Source: JACMQX01 sp044225675 (GTDB taxonomy: Bacteria; Pseudomonadota; Gammaproteobacteria; Burkholderiales; Burkholderiaceae_C). Taken from it: 64,000 bases of DNA. A program made the position numbers and the translations under genes. Shown here piece after piece: positions 46,111 to 55,722 of this stretch (its first letter is position 1; every line of letters begins with the position of its first letter). The notes beneath the pieces are model-generated. The model had not been told where the DNA came from. It made no database searches and was given only the letters and a program-made list of their open reading frames with translations. Where the stretch lies: contig JBGAIH010000023.1 in assembly GCA_044225675.1 (NCBI GenBank), positions 1-64,000 of the forward strand, in the 5' to 3' direction.

Positions 46111-46629
46111 ATGACCGGATACCAAGTTCGCCCCGCCACCGCCCGCGATGTACGCGCCGTGGCTGAAATTCACGTCGCCGCCTGGAAGGCAGCCTATGCC
46201 GACCTGATTCCCGCCGACCAGATCGACGCCCAGACCCTCGACAAGCGCCTGGCCCTGTGGCGCGACGCCATCGAGTTCGGCGAGCCGCAGGTGCTGGTGG
46301 CGACCACGGGCGACACCGTCGTCGGCTTCAGCGGCTTCGACCGCTCTCGCGACAAGGGCACCCCGGCAACCACCGGCGAGATCTGGGCCTTCTACGCCCA
46401 TCCGGACCATTGGGGACAGGGCGCGGGCCTGGCCCTGTGGGACGCCACGCGCGAAGCATGCGTGGAAGAAGGCTTCGAGCGCCTCACCCTGTGGGTGCTG
46501 CTGCGCAACGAACGGGCGCTGCGCTTCTATGAGCTGGCCGGCTTCAAGCGGGACATGCCGTCTCTGCGCACCGTGCCTGCAGGCAGCGTCCGGCTGGAGG
46601 AGATCCGGCTCAAGCGCCCGCTCGACTGA
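46111..46629 (+). CDS. GNAT family N-acetyltransferase
   Basis: The 172-residue Gcn5-type acetyltransferase starts YQVRPATARDVRAVAEIHVAAWKAAY. The acetyl-CoA-binding segment is the HPDHWGQGAGLALWD stretch (R/Q-x-x-G-x-G/A pattern) near residue 105, and the C-terminal L-N-x-R-A-L-R-F-Y-E element follows. The ATG at 46111 begins the conserved region. The substrate is unknown. DUF808 follows 25 bases later. Confidence 0.9.
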   Translation: MTGYQVRPATARDVRAVAEIHVAAWKAAYADLIPADQIDAQTLDKRLALWRDAIEFGEPQVLVATTGDTVVGFSGFDRSRDKGTPATTGEIWAFYAHPDHWGQGAGLALWDATREACVEEGFERLTLWVLLRNERALRFYELAGFKRDMPSLRTVPAGSVRLEEIRLKRPLD

Positions 46630-46654
46630 CCCTGAACCCTGACGGAGAGACGCC

Positions 46655-47563
46655 ATGGCATCCAGCCTGATCGCCCTGATCGACGACATCGCCACCATCC
46701 TCGACGACGTCTCGGTTCTCACCAAGGTCGCGGCCAAGAAGACGGCCGGCGTGCTTGGCGACGACCTGGCACTCAACGCGCAGCAGGTCTCGGGCGTCAA
46801 GGCCGACCGCGAGCTGCCCGTGGTCTGGGCCGTGGCCAAGGGATCGTTCATCAACAAGGCGATCCTCGTGCCCTCGGCGCTGGCGATCAGCGCGTTCGCG
46901 CCCTGGGCCGTCACGCCCCTGCTCATGGTGGGCGGCGCCTTTCTGTGTTTCGAGGGCTTCGAGAAAATCGCGCACAGGCTGCTGCACAGCCGCGCCGAGG
47001 ATGAGGCCCACCGCGAGGAACTCGCCCAGGCGTTGGCCAATCCGGCCGTCGACCTCGTGGCGGTCGAGAAGGACAAGATCAAGGGCGCGGTCCGCACCGA
47101 CTTCATCCTGTCGGCCGAAATCATCGCGATCACGCTCGGCACCGTCACGGCCCAGCCCTTTGGCACGCAGTTTGCCGTGCTGGCCGGCATCGCCCTCGTG
47201 ATGACGGTGGGCGTCTATGGCCTGGTGGCGGGCATCGTCAAGCTCGACGACCTCGGCCTGCATCTGAGCCGCGCCGCCAGTGGCGCCGCCCGCGCGGTCG
47301 GCGGCGGCATCCTGGCGGCGGCGCCGTGGCTCATGAAGGCGCTCTCCATCGCCGGCACGGCGGCCATGTTCCTCGTGGGGGGAGGCATCCTGACGCACGG
47401 CATTCCCCCGCTGCACCACTGGATCGAAGGCGTCGCCAGCAGCGCCGGACCGGCGCTCGGCGCGGTGCTGCCGACGCTGCTTGACGGCGTGGCGGGCGTC
47501 ATCGCAGGTGGCATCGTGCTGGCGGGCTGGACGCTGGTGCGGCGCCTGTTCAAGCGGTCATGA
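46655..47563 (+). CDS. DUF808 domain-containing inner-membrane protein (YedI-like)
   Basis: The 302-residue protein begins ASSLIALIDDIATILDDVSVLTKVAAKKTAGVLGDDLA (the PF05661 signature) and contains several membrane helices (about residues 70-100, 145-190, 220-245 and 265-290). The central charged segment EDEAHREELAQAL is cytoplasmic. GGAG lies upstream of the ATG. The function is unknown. Confidence 0.93.
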   Translation: MASSLIALIDDIATILDDVSVLTKVAAKKTAGVLGDDLALNAQQVSGVKADRELPVVWAVAKGSFINKAILVPSALAISAFAPWAVTPLLMVGGAFLCFEGFEKIAHRLLHSRAEDEAHREELAQALANPAVDLVAVEKDKIKGAVRTDFILSAEIIAITLGTVTAQPFGTQFAVLAGIALVMTVGVYGLVAGIVKLDDLGLHLSRAASGAARAVGGGILAAAPWLMKALSIAGTAAMFLVGGGILTHGIPPLHHWIEGVASSAGPALGAVLPTLLDGVAGVIAGGIVLAGWTLVRRLFKRS

Positions 47564-47624
47564 GCTTCGAGACGCAGCGTCATGGGCAGGCACCGTTGGC
47601 GGGCATCGTGGCCAGGCATCATGG

Positions 47625-48872
47625 GTGACCCGCGTGGATGAGCCATTCGTCGTCCGCTGGACCGAGGCCGGCGCGCCGCGCAGCGCGCGCTGGCGCTCCG
47701 AAGCTGGCGTCGCCGCGCCCAAGCGCATCGTGCTGGCCGATGACACACTGAGCGCCGACGACGCCTGGCGCCTGGCGAGCGAAGGCTCGGCCCTGCTGTG
47801 GCGGGGCGACTTCCACAATGCGCGCCAGTTGCTGCAGGCGCTGGGGCGGCGAGCCGACCGCAGGGCGGCACGCCCGGCACGTGGCGCGGGCGCGCGCAAG
47901 CCGGGCTCTGGCGCTGCAGAGGCTGCACCCGACAGCCCGGCCCAGGCCTTTCACCGGCACCGGCAGGTGCTCGCGCAGCGGGCCCGCATCCTCGGCGCGG
48001 TGCTGATCGAGCTGGAGCCGGGCTACCGCATCGCGTTGCGGCGCGCGCCCGACCTGGCCGACGCGGTCACTGCGGCCTGGGGGCCTTCGGACGGCAGCCA
48101 GCAGATCGTGTCGCTGCGCGAACTGCAGGGGCTGGTGGGCGCGCACGAGTGGCGCAAAAAAGGCGTGGAGATCGCCGCGCTCGGGCCGGCTGCAGGTCGC
48201 ACGCCGGCCGCCGCTTCGCACCCGCCCTACAGCCGCATCCATGCTCACTACGGCGTCTTCTCTCCGCTGCGGGGCGAGTACCTGGAGCTGGTGGCCCGCG
48301 CGCCGCTGCCCGCCGCCCTGGCGCAGGACAGCCTGGCCTTCGACGTGGGCACGGGCACCGGCGTGATCGCCGCCATCCTGGCACGTCGCGGCGTGGCCCG
48401 CGTGTTGGCGACCGATACCGATGCGCGCGCAGTGGCCTGCGCGCGCGAGAACCTGGCGCGGCTGGATGTGACGCGGCAGGTCGAGGTGCTGGAGGCTGAC
48501 CTGTTCCCGCCGGGCCGCGCGCCCCTGGTCGTCTGCAATCCGCCCTGGGTGCCGGCGCGTCCGACCTCGCCCATCGAGCGCGCGGTGTACGACGAAGGCA
48601 GCCGCATGCTGCGCGGCTTTCTGGCCGGGTTGGCGCAGCATCTGTCGCCCGGCGGCGAGGGCTGGCTCATCCTGTCGGATCTGGCCGAACACCTGGGCCT
48701 GCGCACCCGCGACGAGCTGCTGGGCTGGATCGCGGATGCCGGCCTCGCGGTTGCGGGCCGCGCCGACATCCGGCCGCAGCATCCCAAGGCACAGGACGCG
48801 GGCGACCCGCTGCATGCGGCCCGGGCCGCCGAGGTCACCTCGCTGTGGCGCCTGCGCGCGGAGGCCGCATGA
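47625..48872 (+). CDS. Class I SAM-dependent methyltransferase (PrmC/HemK-like)
   Basis: About 415 residues. The N-terminal 200 residues are poorly conserved and contain an Arg/Ala-rich loop. The catalytic half shows motif I DVGTGTGVIAAIL, motif II ATDTDARAV and motif IV NPPWVP, the NPP-Y/W signature of N-methyltransferases acting on glutamine or adenine. The protein substrate is unknown. A GTG at 47625 is the best start, as no ATG is in frame nearby and the ribosome site is weak. Its stop overlaps the dusC start (ATGA). Confidence 0.82.
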   Translation: MTRVDEPFVVRWTEAGAPRSARWRSEAGVAAPKRIVLADDTLSADDAWRLASEGSALLWRGDFHNARQLLQALGRRADRRAARPARGAGARKPGSGAAEAAPDSPAQAFHRHRQVLAQRARILGAVLIELEPGYRIALRRAPDLADAVTAAWGPSDGSQQIVSLRELQGLVGAHEWRKKGVEIAALGPAAGRTPAAASHPPYSRIHAHYGVFSPLRGEYLELVARAPLPAALAQDSLAFDVGTGTGVIAAILARRGVARVLATDTDARAVACARENLARLDVTRQVEVLEADLFPPGRAPLVVCNPPWVPARPTSPIERAVYDEGSRMLRGFLAGLAQHLSPGGEGWLILSDLAEHLGLRTRDELLGWIADAGLAVAGRADIRPQHPKAQDAGDPLHAARAAEVTSLWRLRAEAA

Positions 48873-50005
48873 GCGGCGCACCGGCGGCGCACAGACCGGG
48901 CTCACCCACGCCGGCACGGCATGCACCGGCGCCCCACGCACCGGCCCGCATCCTGCTTGCGCCCATGGAGGGCCTGCTCGACTACACCCTGCGTGATGTC
49001 CTGACGCGGGTGGGCGGCATCGATCGCTGTGTGTCGGAGTTCATCCGCGTGACCGGCACGCTCCTGCCCGACAAGGTGTTCCGCCGCATCCTGCCCGAGC
49101 TGGCCCACGGCAGCCGCACGCCCGCCGGCGTGCCCGTGCGGGCCCAGCTGCTGGGCTCCGACCCGGTGTGCCTGGCCGAGAACGCGGCCCGTCTCGCGCA
49201 GCTCGGCCCCGAGGGCATCGATCTGAACTTTGGCTGCCCGGCCAAGACCGTCAACCGGCATCGCGGCGGCGCCGTGCTGCTCGACGAGCCCGAGCTGGTC
49301 GGCCGCATCGTCGCCGCCGTGCGGCGCGCCGTTCCCGCGCACCTGCCGGTGTCGGCCAAGATGCGCCTGGGCTACAACGACCGTCTGCACGCGGTGGAGT
49401 GTGCGCAGGCGATCGAGGCCGCTGGCGCGAGCGAGCTCGTCGTGCATGCGCGAACCAAGGCCGACGGCTACCGCCCGCCCGCCTACTGGGAGCAGATCGC
49501 GGTGATCCGCGAAGCCGTGCACCTGCCGCTCGTGGCCAATGGCGAGATCTGGACGGTGGCCGATGCGCTGCGCTGCCGCGAGGTGTCGGGCTGCGATCGC
49601 CTCATGATCGGCCGCGGTGCGGTGTCGGACCCGGGGCTGGCACTCGCGATAATCGCGGCCGATGCGGGCGCAGGCCCGGCCGCGCAACCGCTGCCGTGGG
49701 CACAGCTGCAGCCCTTGATCGCCGGCTTCTGGACGCTGCTGAATGAGGGACTCGACGCGCGCTTTCGCGGGGGCCGGCTCAAGCAGTGGCTCAACTACCT
49801 GCGGCGCAGCCATCCGCAGGCGCAGGCGCTCTATGCGCAGGTGCGCGCGGTCAACGATCTGGCGCAGCTCGAACGGCTCGTGTTCGCGGCGGACTCGCCC
49901 ACCGACACACCGTCCAGCGAACCGCGCGCCGCCGCACCTGACCACCCCACGCCGCCCCATGCAAGCGCAACTTATCTGGTTACGCAACTTGCACCGCTGC
50001 GGTAG
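48869..50005 (+). CDS. dusC: tRNA-dihydrouridine(16) synthase DusC
   Basis: FMN enzyme that reduces uridine in tRNA. The 378-residue product shows LLAPMEGLLDYTLRDVLT, the FMN-binding core and the catalytic Cys in LNFGCPAKTVNRHRGGA, and the HARTKADGY motif. The N-terminal 30 residues are a Pro/Ala/His-rich extension, and the C-terminal 40 residues are low-complexity. DusC (U16) is chosen over DusA/B because of the GGIDRCVSEFIRV region and overall length; this assignment is moderate. It overlaps the upstream methyltransferase by four bases. Confidence 0.88.
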   Translation: MSGAPAAHRPGSPTPARHAPAPHAPARILLAPMEGLLDYTLRDVLTRVGGIDRCVSEFIRVTGTLLPDKVFRRILPELAHGSRTPAGVPVRAQLLGSDPVCLAENAARLAQLGPEGIDLNFGCPAKTVNRHRGGAVLLDEPELVGRIVAAVRRAVPAHLPVSAKMRLGYNDRLHAVECAQAIEAAGASELVVHARTKADGYRPPAYWEQIAVIREAVHLPLVANGEIWTVADALRCREVSGCDRLMIGRGAVSDPGLALAIIAADAGAGPAAQPLPWAQLQPLIAGFWTLLNEGLDARFRGGRLKQWLNYLRRSHPQAQALYAQVRAVNDLAQLERLVFAADSPTDTPSSEPRAAAPDHPTPPHASATYLVTQLAPLR

Positions 50006-50060
50006 GTTGTAAGCGCCACGCTGCCTACCATCAGGGCTCTTTCAACAAGGAGCTTTCCTC

Positions 50061-50657
50061 ATGGCAATGCAGACCCCGTTCTTCGGCAAGCGCGAGCCCG
50101 ACGCGATCAACCAGCGCTACCCCGGCTCGCACGCAGGCACCGCTCAGGGCCACGCCCATGCGGGCGCTGCGTCCGGCGCTCATGCAGGGGCCCACGCGGG
50201 TGCGCACACGGGGTCCGGCGCGCATGCAGCCGGCGGTGCGGCGCATGCCCAGCAGGCGGCCAACCAGCCGGTGGCACCGGCCGCCGCTGGCCCCAAGGAG
50301 GGCGGCAGCAAGCTGACCGTCGGGCCCAACATCAAGCTCAAGGGGCTGGAGATCACGGACTGCGACACGCTGGTGGTCGAGGGCATGGTCGAGGCGACGA
50401 TGGACTCGCGGGTGATCCAGATCGCCGAGCATGGCGCATTCAAGGGCTCGGCCGAGATCGACATCGCGGAGATCCATGGTGAGTTCGAAGGCAATCTCAC
50501 GGTGCGCCAGAAGCTCATGATCCATTCGACCGGCAAGGTCACCGGCAAGATCCGCTACGGCAAGCTCGTGATCGAGGAGGGCGGCCAGCTCTCCGGCGAG
50601 ATCCAGTTTGGCGCGCTTGCCGTCGCCGCCTCGCGGCCCGGCCTGCAGGCGGCGTGA
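50061..50657 (+). CDS. Bactofilin (polymer-forming cytoskeletal protein)
   Basis: A 198-residue protein with a bactofilin core (PF04519) from about residue 84: LTVGPNIKLKGLEITDCDTLVVEG, then evenly spaced Gly-ending strands (GAFKGSAEIDIAEIHGEFEGNLTV, continuing to GKIRYGKLVIEEGGQLSGEI). Such proteins self-assemble into filaments near the membrane and affect cell shape or stalks. The linker at residues 22-75 is a Gly-Ala-His repeat (GAHAGAHAGAHTG), an unusual His-rich spacer. AAGGAG precedes the ATG by nine bases. Confidence 0.92.
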   Translation: MAMQTPFFGKREPDAINQRYPGSHAGTAQGHAHAGAASGAHAGAHAGAHTGSGAHAAGGAAHAQQAANQPVAPAAAGPKEGGSKLTVGPNIKLKGLEITDCDTLVVEGMVEATMDSRVIQIAEHGAFKGSAEIDIAEIHGEFEGNLTVRQKLMIHSTGKVTGKIRYGKLVIEEGGQLSGEIQFGALAVAASRPGLQAA

Positions 50658-50662
50658 GAAAC

Positions 50663-50701
50663 CGGTCGCGCAGGCTTGCCACGCAGGCCTGTTCGCGACC
50701 G
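50663..50701. other. Long inverted repeat downstream of the bactofilin gene
   Basis: CGGTCGCG followed by CAGGC pairs with GCCTG and CGCGACCG downstream, separated by about 11 bases and a two-base bulge. The stem lacks a T run. It lies just after the bactofilin stop and may be a Rho-independent-like element or a processing site. Confidence 0.5.
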
Positions 50702-50857
50702 GATGTGTCGAACTGAAAGCGTTTGCATTTCGGCCGGCATGCGTCCTACATCAGCATGCGAGAAGGACCGATCCCCCTGAGGGTGACCCCCGTCTACAGT
50801 GAACTCAGCCGGTAATTCTGTCGGCGTCTCACCAGACCACCATCAAGGAGTTATGAA

Positions 50858-51142
50858 ATGAACGCATTCAGCAAGATGCCCAAGGGCCTGACCGCACTCG
50901 CCACCGCTGCCGCCCTCGTGGCGGGCGCCAGCCTCGCCTACGCCCAGACCAACGATCCGGTCCAGCCGGCTCCCAACACGACGGGTCAGCCGGGCAATGC
51001 GCTGGGCAACCAGCAGGCACCTGCTGCCGACTCCGGCACCATGATGAACAACAACAGCTCCACCGGCACGACGATGGACAGCGGCTCGACCGTGAACCAG
51101 AACGACGTCGTCACGCCCGAGCCGCGCGCTGACCGCAACTAA
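50858..51142 (+). CDS. Small secreted Asn/Thr/Pro-rich protein
   Basis: The 94-residue product has a clear signal peptide (residues 1-29, ALATAAALVAGASLAYAQ). The mature part is hydrophilic, with Asn, Thr, Pro, Ser and Met-rich stretches (MMNNNSSTGTTMDSG) and no cysteine. AAGGAG sits six bases upstream. Secretion to the periplasm is expected; no family is recognised. Confidence 0.75.
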   Translation: MNAFSKMPKGLTALATAAALVAGASLAYAQTNDPVQPAPNTTGQPGNALGNQQAPAADSGTMMNNNSSTGTTMDSGSTVNQNDVVTPEPRADRN

Positions 51143-51298
51143 GCGTTGAGCCGTCCACGCGAGGGGGTCGCCGCAAGGCCCCCCTCCCGTGTGACTGAGC
51201 CCCTTCAGCTGCAACGGCGCGATGCCGCCCGACGCGGCACCTCTGCGTTCTTCTACCCCCATTCTTCTGCCCTTCCTCTTTTCGATCTGAGTCCCATC

Positions 51299-52081
51299 AT
51301 GGCCAACGAATCGGAACCGTCTCAACTGGATGCGATGCTCAAGGGTCTGGGCATGGGCTGCGCCATCCTGGCGCTCATCATGCCGGGCCAGGTCACGTCC
51401 AAGCCGTCGGGCCAGAAGCAGGCCTTGCGCGGCGCGCAGGTGCAGGCAGCGATGCAGCCCGTGCGGCTTGCCGAGCCGGACTTCGGCGGACGCGAAGTTT
51501 CAGGCGACGCGCGGCACGTGGCCCGATGGGCCGCCTATTCGGGCGATACGCGCGGCATGCCCTTCGTCATCGTCGACAAGAAGAACGTGACCGTCCACGT
51601 CTTCGGCGCCGACGGCCGCCTGCGCGGCTCCACGCCCGTGCTGCTGGGCTCGGCCATCGGAGACGACTCGGTTCACGGCATCGGCGAGCGTGAGATCTCC
51701 GACATCCTCCCGCACGAGCGCACCACGCCGGCCGGTCGTTTCGTCAGCACCCCTGGCCGCAATTCGGAAGGGGAGGACATCGTCTGGGTGGACTACGACG
51801 TCGCCATTTCCATGCATCGCGTGCGTCCCAAGGTCGCGGCCGAGCGGCGCCTGCAGCGTCTGGCCTCGCCCACGCCGGACGACAACCGGATCTCCTTCGG
51901 CTGCATCAACATGCCGGTGAAGTTCTACAACGAAGTGGTTCATCCGCTGCTGGGCAGCGCGCGCGGGGTGGTCTACATCCTCCCCGAAAGCCGGACGCCG
52001 AGTGAGGTATTTGGCTCCTACGACGTGCCTGATGGCGCATGGCCCGCGCCGCGTGAGGCAGTGGCGGCGCAAAGCCGTTAA
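51299..52081 (+). CDS. L,D-transpeptidase (YkuD-like), paralogue 1
   Basis: The 260-residue protein has a hydrophobic helix near residues 16-30 (GMGCAILALIMPGQV) that is a signal or anchor. The YkuD-like catalytic region contains HERTTPAGRF, the His in ISMHRV and the nucleophile Cys in NRISFGCINMP. It should cross-link peptidoglycan peptides (3-3 links) or attach proteins to them. The ATG at 51299 is chosen, though an in-frame start at 51146 also exists; neither has a strong ribosome site. It resembles the gene at 55723 along its whole catalytic part. Confidence 0.86.
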   Translation: MANESEPSQLDAMLKGLGMGCAILALIMPGQVTSKPSGQKQALRGAQVQAAMQPVRLAEPDFGGREVSGDARHVARWAAYSGDTRGMPFVIVDKKNVTVHVFGADGRLRGSTPVLLGSAIGDDSVHGIGEREISDILPHERTTPAGRFVSTPGRNSEGEDIVWVDYDVAISMHRVRPKVAAERRLQRLASPTPDDNRISFGCINMPVKFYNEVVHPLLGSARGVVYILPESRTPSEVFGSYDVPDGAWPAPREAVAAQSR

Positions 52082-52224
52082 CATTCCGTCGTGGCTGCGA
52101 GTCAAGCGTCTTTCGACGCACTCGTAACTTCTTCTTACAACACAGGCATTTCCAGTTGTTGCCGGCGCATGGCAGCTTCGTATGATGGCCTGACAGCCCT
52201 GGACGTCCGACCTCACCGAACCCG

Positions 52225-54903
52225 ATGGCCTCGCAACCCTACATCCTCCAGAAGTGCTTCAAGGATGCCGCGCTGGCGTCCGGGCCCGCGCTGGAGCGGT
52301 GCGTGGACCACGCCATCGCCGTGCTGCAGCAGGCCGAGTCCATGAGCATGAAGGCCCGCGAGCGCGATGAGCTCGCGATGGCCTGGCGGGAACTCCAGAA
52401 GGTCAAGCCGGCCTGGCTGGCCGCGTTTCCTCGCGACCTGCTCGCCGGCTTCACTGCGCCACCGGAGGCCTCGCGCTCGGGCGGCGCGGCCCTGTCGCCC
52501 TCACCATCGTCCGGTGGCGGACTTGACAAGCTCTCATTGGTGGACGACTCCAAGGTCGTGCAGGACATCGAGTCCTCGCGCCTCCTGCAGCGCGTGCTGC
52601 CGGTGGTCGACCAGGTGCTGGCCGAACTGGACGGGCTCATGAGCACCGCCCAGGGCCTGCCCAACGTCTCGCCCGAGCTCAATCCGGTGCGCCCCGAAGT
52701 GTTCGCCCAGGTGCTGCGCCAGCTGATCGACGATGCGCCGGTGGAGCCGGACACGCGCAGCCTCTATTCGCGACATATCGGCGAGAAGTTCGGCAAGGAA
52801 CTCAAGGCGATCTACCAGACGCTGGTGGAGGCGCTGCAGGCGGCCAACGTGCAGTCGGCCAGCTACCGGGTGCTGCAGACGCCGGCGAGCGTGATCGCTG
52901 CGCGCGTGGCCGCGCGGGCCGGCCTGCCGCCGGGTCAGGGGGGCAGCGCGGGTGCCGCAGCCGGAGCGGGCATGGGTGCCGGTGCTGCCGAGCCGCTGTT
53001 CGAGCTGCCCGACCCCGAGCAGTACGTCGATCTGTCCAACTACGAAATCGAGGACGCCCTGTTCCAGGACTTCCTCTACCACGGCGGCTCCAACGAGCAG
53101 CAGGGCCTGGCGCCCTCGTACTACGCGTCGATCGACGAAGAGCTGGAGGCGCTGCGCGCCGCACCCGACAGCGGCCCGGCGCCGTGGGAAGCGCCCGCAC
53201 CCATTCCGCAGGACTACCTGGACATGCCGGCGGTGGACCGGCCCAAGCGCTTCGTCGACGTGCTCAGCCCGCTCAGCTCGCAGGTGTGGGGCTCGTATGG
53301 CCGGGCCCGCGAGCGCAACATCCTGCGCACGCAGCTGCGCCGCGACGCCAAGCGCGTCGGGCAGGTGCTGGGCCTGGAGGTCGTGCGCAAGCTGGTGAAC
53401 CAGGTGGCGCAGGATCCGCGTCTGCTGGTGCCGGTTCGCGAGTCCATCGTCGCGCTCGAGCCCTCGCTGATGCGGCTGGCGATGATCGATCCGCGCTTCT
53501 TCAGCGAGGAGCGCCACCCCGGCCGCCGGCTGATGGAGCGCGTCGCCGAACGCAGCTTCAAGTACAACGACGAGTTCAGCCCGGAGTTCCAGGCCTTCTT
53601 CGCGCCGGTGGCGCAGGCCTTCGTCGCGCTCAACGAGCGCTCCGCGTTCGAGGACGCCTCGCCTTTCGAATCGGCCCTGCAGGCGCTTGAGGCGCAGTGG
53701 CACGAGCAGGATCTGGCCGAGGGCAGCCGCCAGCACGAGGTGCTGCAGGCGATGCAGTTCGCCGAGGAGCGGCAGGCCAAGGCCGACCAGATCGCCTGGG
53801 ACATGAGCGCGCGCCCCGACCTCGACGGCGTGCCGGGCGTGGTGCTCGACTTCCTCTACGGCCCCTGGGCCCTCGCCATGGCGCACGCGCGCATGACCGA
53901 CAAGACCGGCGCGATCGACCCGTTGGGCTTCGGCTCGGTCGTGACGGACCTGCTGTGGAGCGTCAAGCGCGACTTCACGTTGCGCCAGCCGGCCAAGCTG
54001 GTCGAAATGATCCCGCCGCTGCTGCGCGACCTGCATGCCGGGCTCGAACTCATCGGCCGCGACCAGCGCGAGGACGAGCCCTTCTTCGAGGCGCTGCTCA
54101 AGCTGCACCGGCCCGCGCTCAAGCTGCGCCGCGAGAAGTCGCGGCGCGACCAGATGGGCTCCGGCGTGGCCACGGCCGACGACGCCGACATCGCACCGGC
54201 CACGCCCGAGCAGCGGCGCGCCAAGGCGGCCGCGATGCCCTGGCTGCCGCGCGAGCAGCTCGATGCGGCGGGCTTCGACGACACACTGCCTTCGGGCGCG
54301 GGCGAACTCACCGAGACGCCCGACGATGTCGCGTCCCAGGACGCGGCCCCGGGCGTCGAGATGGCCGAGCCGGTGCCGCTCGATGCCGCGCAGATCGCCG
54401 GCGCGTTTCGCTCGGATGCCGACTCGTCGTCGGCACCTCTGGCGGCGGCGGGCGACCTGCTGCATGACGCGGGAAATCAGTCGGCCGGGGTGGAGGGCGC
54501 GGCGCAGGTTGGGCCGACGCCGGCCGACATCCTCGCGACCATGACCACCGGCAGCTGGGCGGATCTCTATTCCAAGGAACGCTGGCTCCGTGCCCAGCTG
54601 ATCTGGGCCAGTGCCAAGGGCACGCTGTTCATGTTCGTGAGCCACGGCGGCCAGCCGCACTCGATGACCAAGCGCACCTGCGAGCGGCTCATCCGTGGCA
54701 ACCTGCTGCGCCCCGTCGACAAGCACGGGGTGGTGTCGCATGCACTCGAAGCCGTGCGCGACGAAGCCAGCGCCGCGCGCTCGGCCGGTGTTTCGCGTGA
54801 CGGGCTCACACCCTCAGGCCATGCGCCATTGCAGGGCCCGGGCCGGCGCAGCCGCAACCACGCGCCGCGACGGCCGGCCGACATGGCACAGGCAGCGGCC
54901 TGA
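52225..54903 (+). CDS. DUF1631 domain-containing protein
   Basis: An 892-residue protein of the DUF1631 family (PF07793), common in Betaproteobacteria and often mis-annotated as thymidine phosphorylase. Recognisable parts are the N-terminal FKDAALASGPALERCVDHAI, the HIGEKFGKELKAIYQTL region and the C-terminal LRAQLIWASAKGTLFMFVSHGG (a PilZ-like element). Ala/Gly linkers interrupt the middle. The function is unknown; the C-terminal PilZ-like segment hints at cyclic-di-GMP signalling, but this is uncertain. Confidence 0.88.
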   Translation: MASQPYILQKCFKDAALASGPALERCVDHAIAVLQQAESMSMKARERDELAMAWRELQKVKPAWLAAFPRDLLAGFTAPPEASRSGGAALSPSPSSGGGLDKLSLVDDSKVVQDIESSRLLQRVLPVVDQVLAELDGLMSTAQGLPNVSPELNPVRPEVFAQVLRQLIDDAPVEPDTRSLYSRHIGEKFGKELKAIYQTLVEALQAANVQSASYRVLQTPASVIAARVAARAGLPPGQGGSAGAAAGAGMGAGAAEPLFELPDPEQYVDLSNYEIEDALFQDFLYHGGSNEQQGLAPSYYASIDEELEALRAAPDSGPAPWEAPAPIPQDYLDMPAVDRPKRFVDVLSPLSSQVWGSYGRARERNILRTQLRRDAKRVGQVLGLEVVRKLVNQVAQDPRLLVPVRESIVALEPSLMRLAMIDPRFFSEERHPGRRLMERVAERSFKYNDEFSPEFQAFFAPVAQAFVALNERSAFEDASPFESALQALEAQWHEQDLAEGSRQHEVLQAMQFAEERQAKADQIAWDMSARPDLDGVPGVVLDFLYGPWALAMAHARMTDKTGAIDPLGFGSVVTDLLWSVKRDFTLRQPAKLVEMIPPLLRDLHAGLELIGRDQREDEPFFEALLKLHRPALKLRREKSRRDQMGSGVATADDADIAPATPEQRRAKAAAMPWLPREQLDAAGFDDTLPSGAGELTETPDDVASQDAAPGVEMAEPVPLDAAQIAGAFRSDADSSSAPLAAAGDLLHDAGNQSAGVEGAAQVGPTPADILATMTTGSWADLYSKERWLRAQLIWASAKGTLFMFVSHGGQPHSMTKRTCERLIRGNLLRPVDKHGVVSHALEAVRDEASAARSAGVSRDGLTPSGHAPLQGPGRRSRNHAPRRPADMAQAAA

Positions 54904-54904
54904 A

Positions 54905-54967
54905 GGCACGCCGGCGAGGCCCGTCGGGGGCACGCCGGGAGGGCCCGTCGGGAGGACACGCTGGCAG
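54905..54967. repeat. 24-bp tandem repeat after the DUF1631 stop
   Basis: GGCACGCCGG-C/G-GAGG-CCCGTCGGG occurs at 54905-54928 and 54929-54952, with a degenerate third half copy to about 54967. It starts one base after the stop codon. No terminator is visible between this and the convergent DUF4864 gene. Confidence 0.75.
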
Positions 54968-55006
54968 GGGCTGCCGGGGTCTTCGGCCGCTGCGGCTTTC
55001 AGACCC

Positions 55007-55528
55007 TCAGACCGTGCGCCCCTTGATCTGCCCCACGACACAACCCGTGATGCGCCAGGCGCCGTCCTTCTGACGGTCGAGCGAATAGGTCGCGAGCCAG
55101 GCGACGCCTTCCGCGTCCACCAGGCGAACGTCCTGGAAGATCTCCCCCGATGCCTGACGCGCGGGCTTCTGGAACTGGACCGACGCGGGGCGGTACACCA
55201 TCGGGTAGGCCGAGCGCACCATCGCGAGAAAGTTGTCGGCCGTGCCATACATGTCGCGGATGGCCGGCGCCGCGTAGCCGAACGCGGCGCGCGCATCGTC
55301 GGCGGCCATGGCCTTGAGCTGGGCCTGAACCACCGCCCGCACCGCGCGGGCCTCCGCATCGCTGACGGGCGCAGGCGCGGCCCGTGCGGGGGCCAGTGCG
55401 GAAGAGGCGGATGAGGAAGCGGTCGCACCGAGGGCCGCGAATGGGGCGCAGAGGGCCGCGATCAAGACCGCCGCCACGACAGCGGTGGCGGCACTAGATG
55501 AGCGTTCCGGAAGATCGACGAGGGCCAT
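55007..55528 (-). CDS. DUF4864 domain-containing exported protein
   Basis: About 173 residues: a signal region (residues 10-38, AATAVVAAVLIAALCAPFAALGA), an Ala/Pro linker and a DUF4864 domain with AVRAVVQAQLKAMAADDARAAFGYAAP and YSLDRQKDGAWRITGCVV. The domain resembles the NTF2-like fold. The start is uncertain (55528, 55555 or 55570). Converges with DUF1631; transcribed away from the second L,D-transpeptidase. Confidence 0.85.
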   Translation of the reverse strand: MALVDLPERSSSAATAVVAAVLIAALCAPFAALGATASSSASSALAPARAAPAPVSDAEARAVRAVVQAQLKAMAADDARAAFGYAAPAIRDMYGTADNFLAMVRSAYPMVYRPASVQFQKPARQASGEIFQDVRLVDAEGVAWLATYSLDRQKDGAWRITGCVVGQIKGRTV

Positions 55529-55722
55529 GGTGTGCTCGCGGGAGGAGTGGGCCATGACGGCATCATGCACGCTTTCGTGTCATGGCTTTTCGTGCGCCCA
55601 AAGACCCCACGCGCGTCCCAGCGTTGTTACAAACCGTTGTATTGCGTGTCATCGGTCGCTAGCATCGACATCGCAGTCCGCGCCGGTGGGGCGTGGTTCA
55701 GACGAAGAATTCCGGTGGAGTG

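Noticed and set aside
52534..54741. A 735-codon minus-strand frame opposite DUF1631
   Set aside because: Arg/His/Ala-rich antisense shadow of a confidently identified gene.
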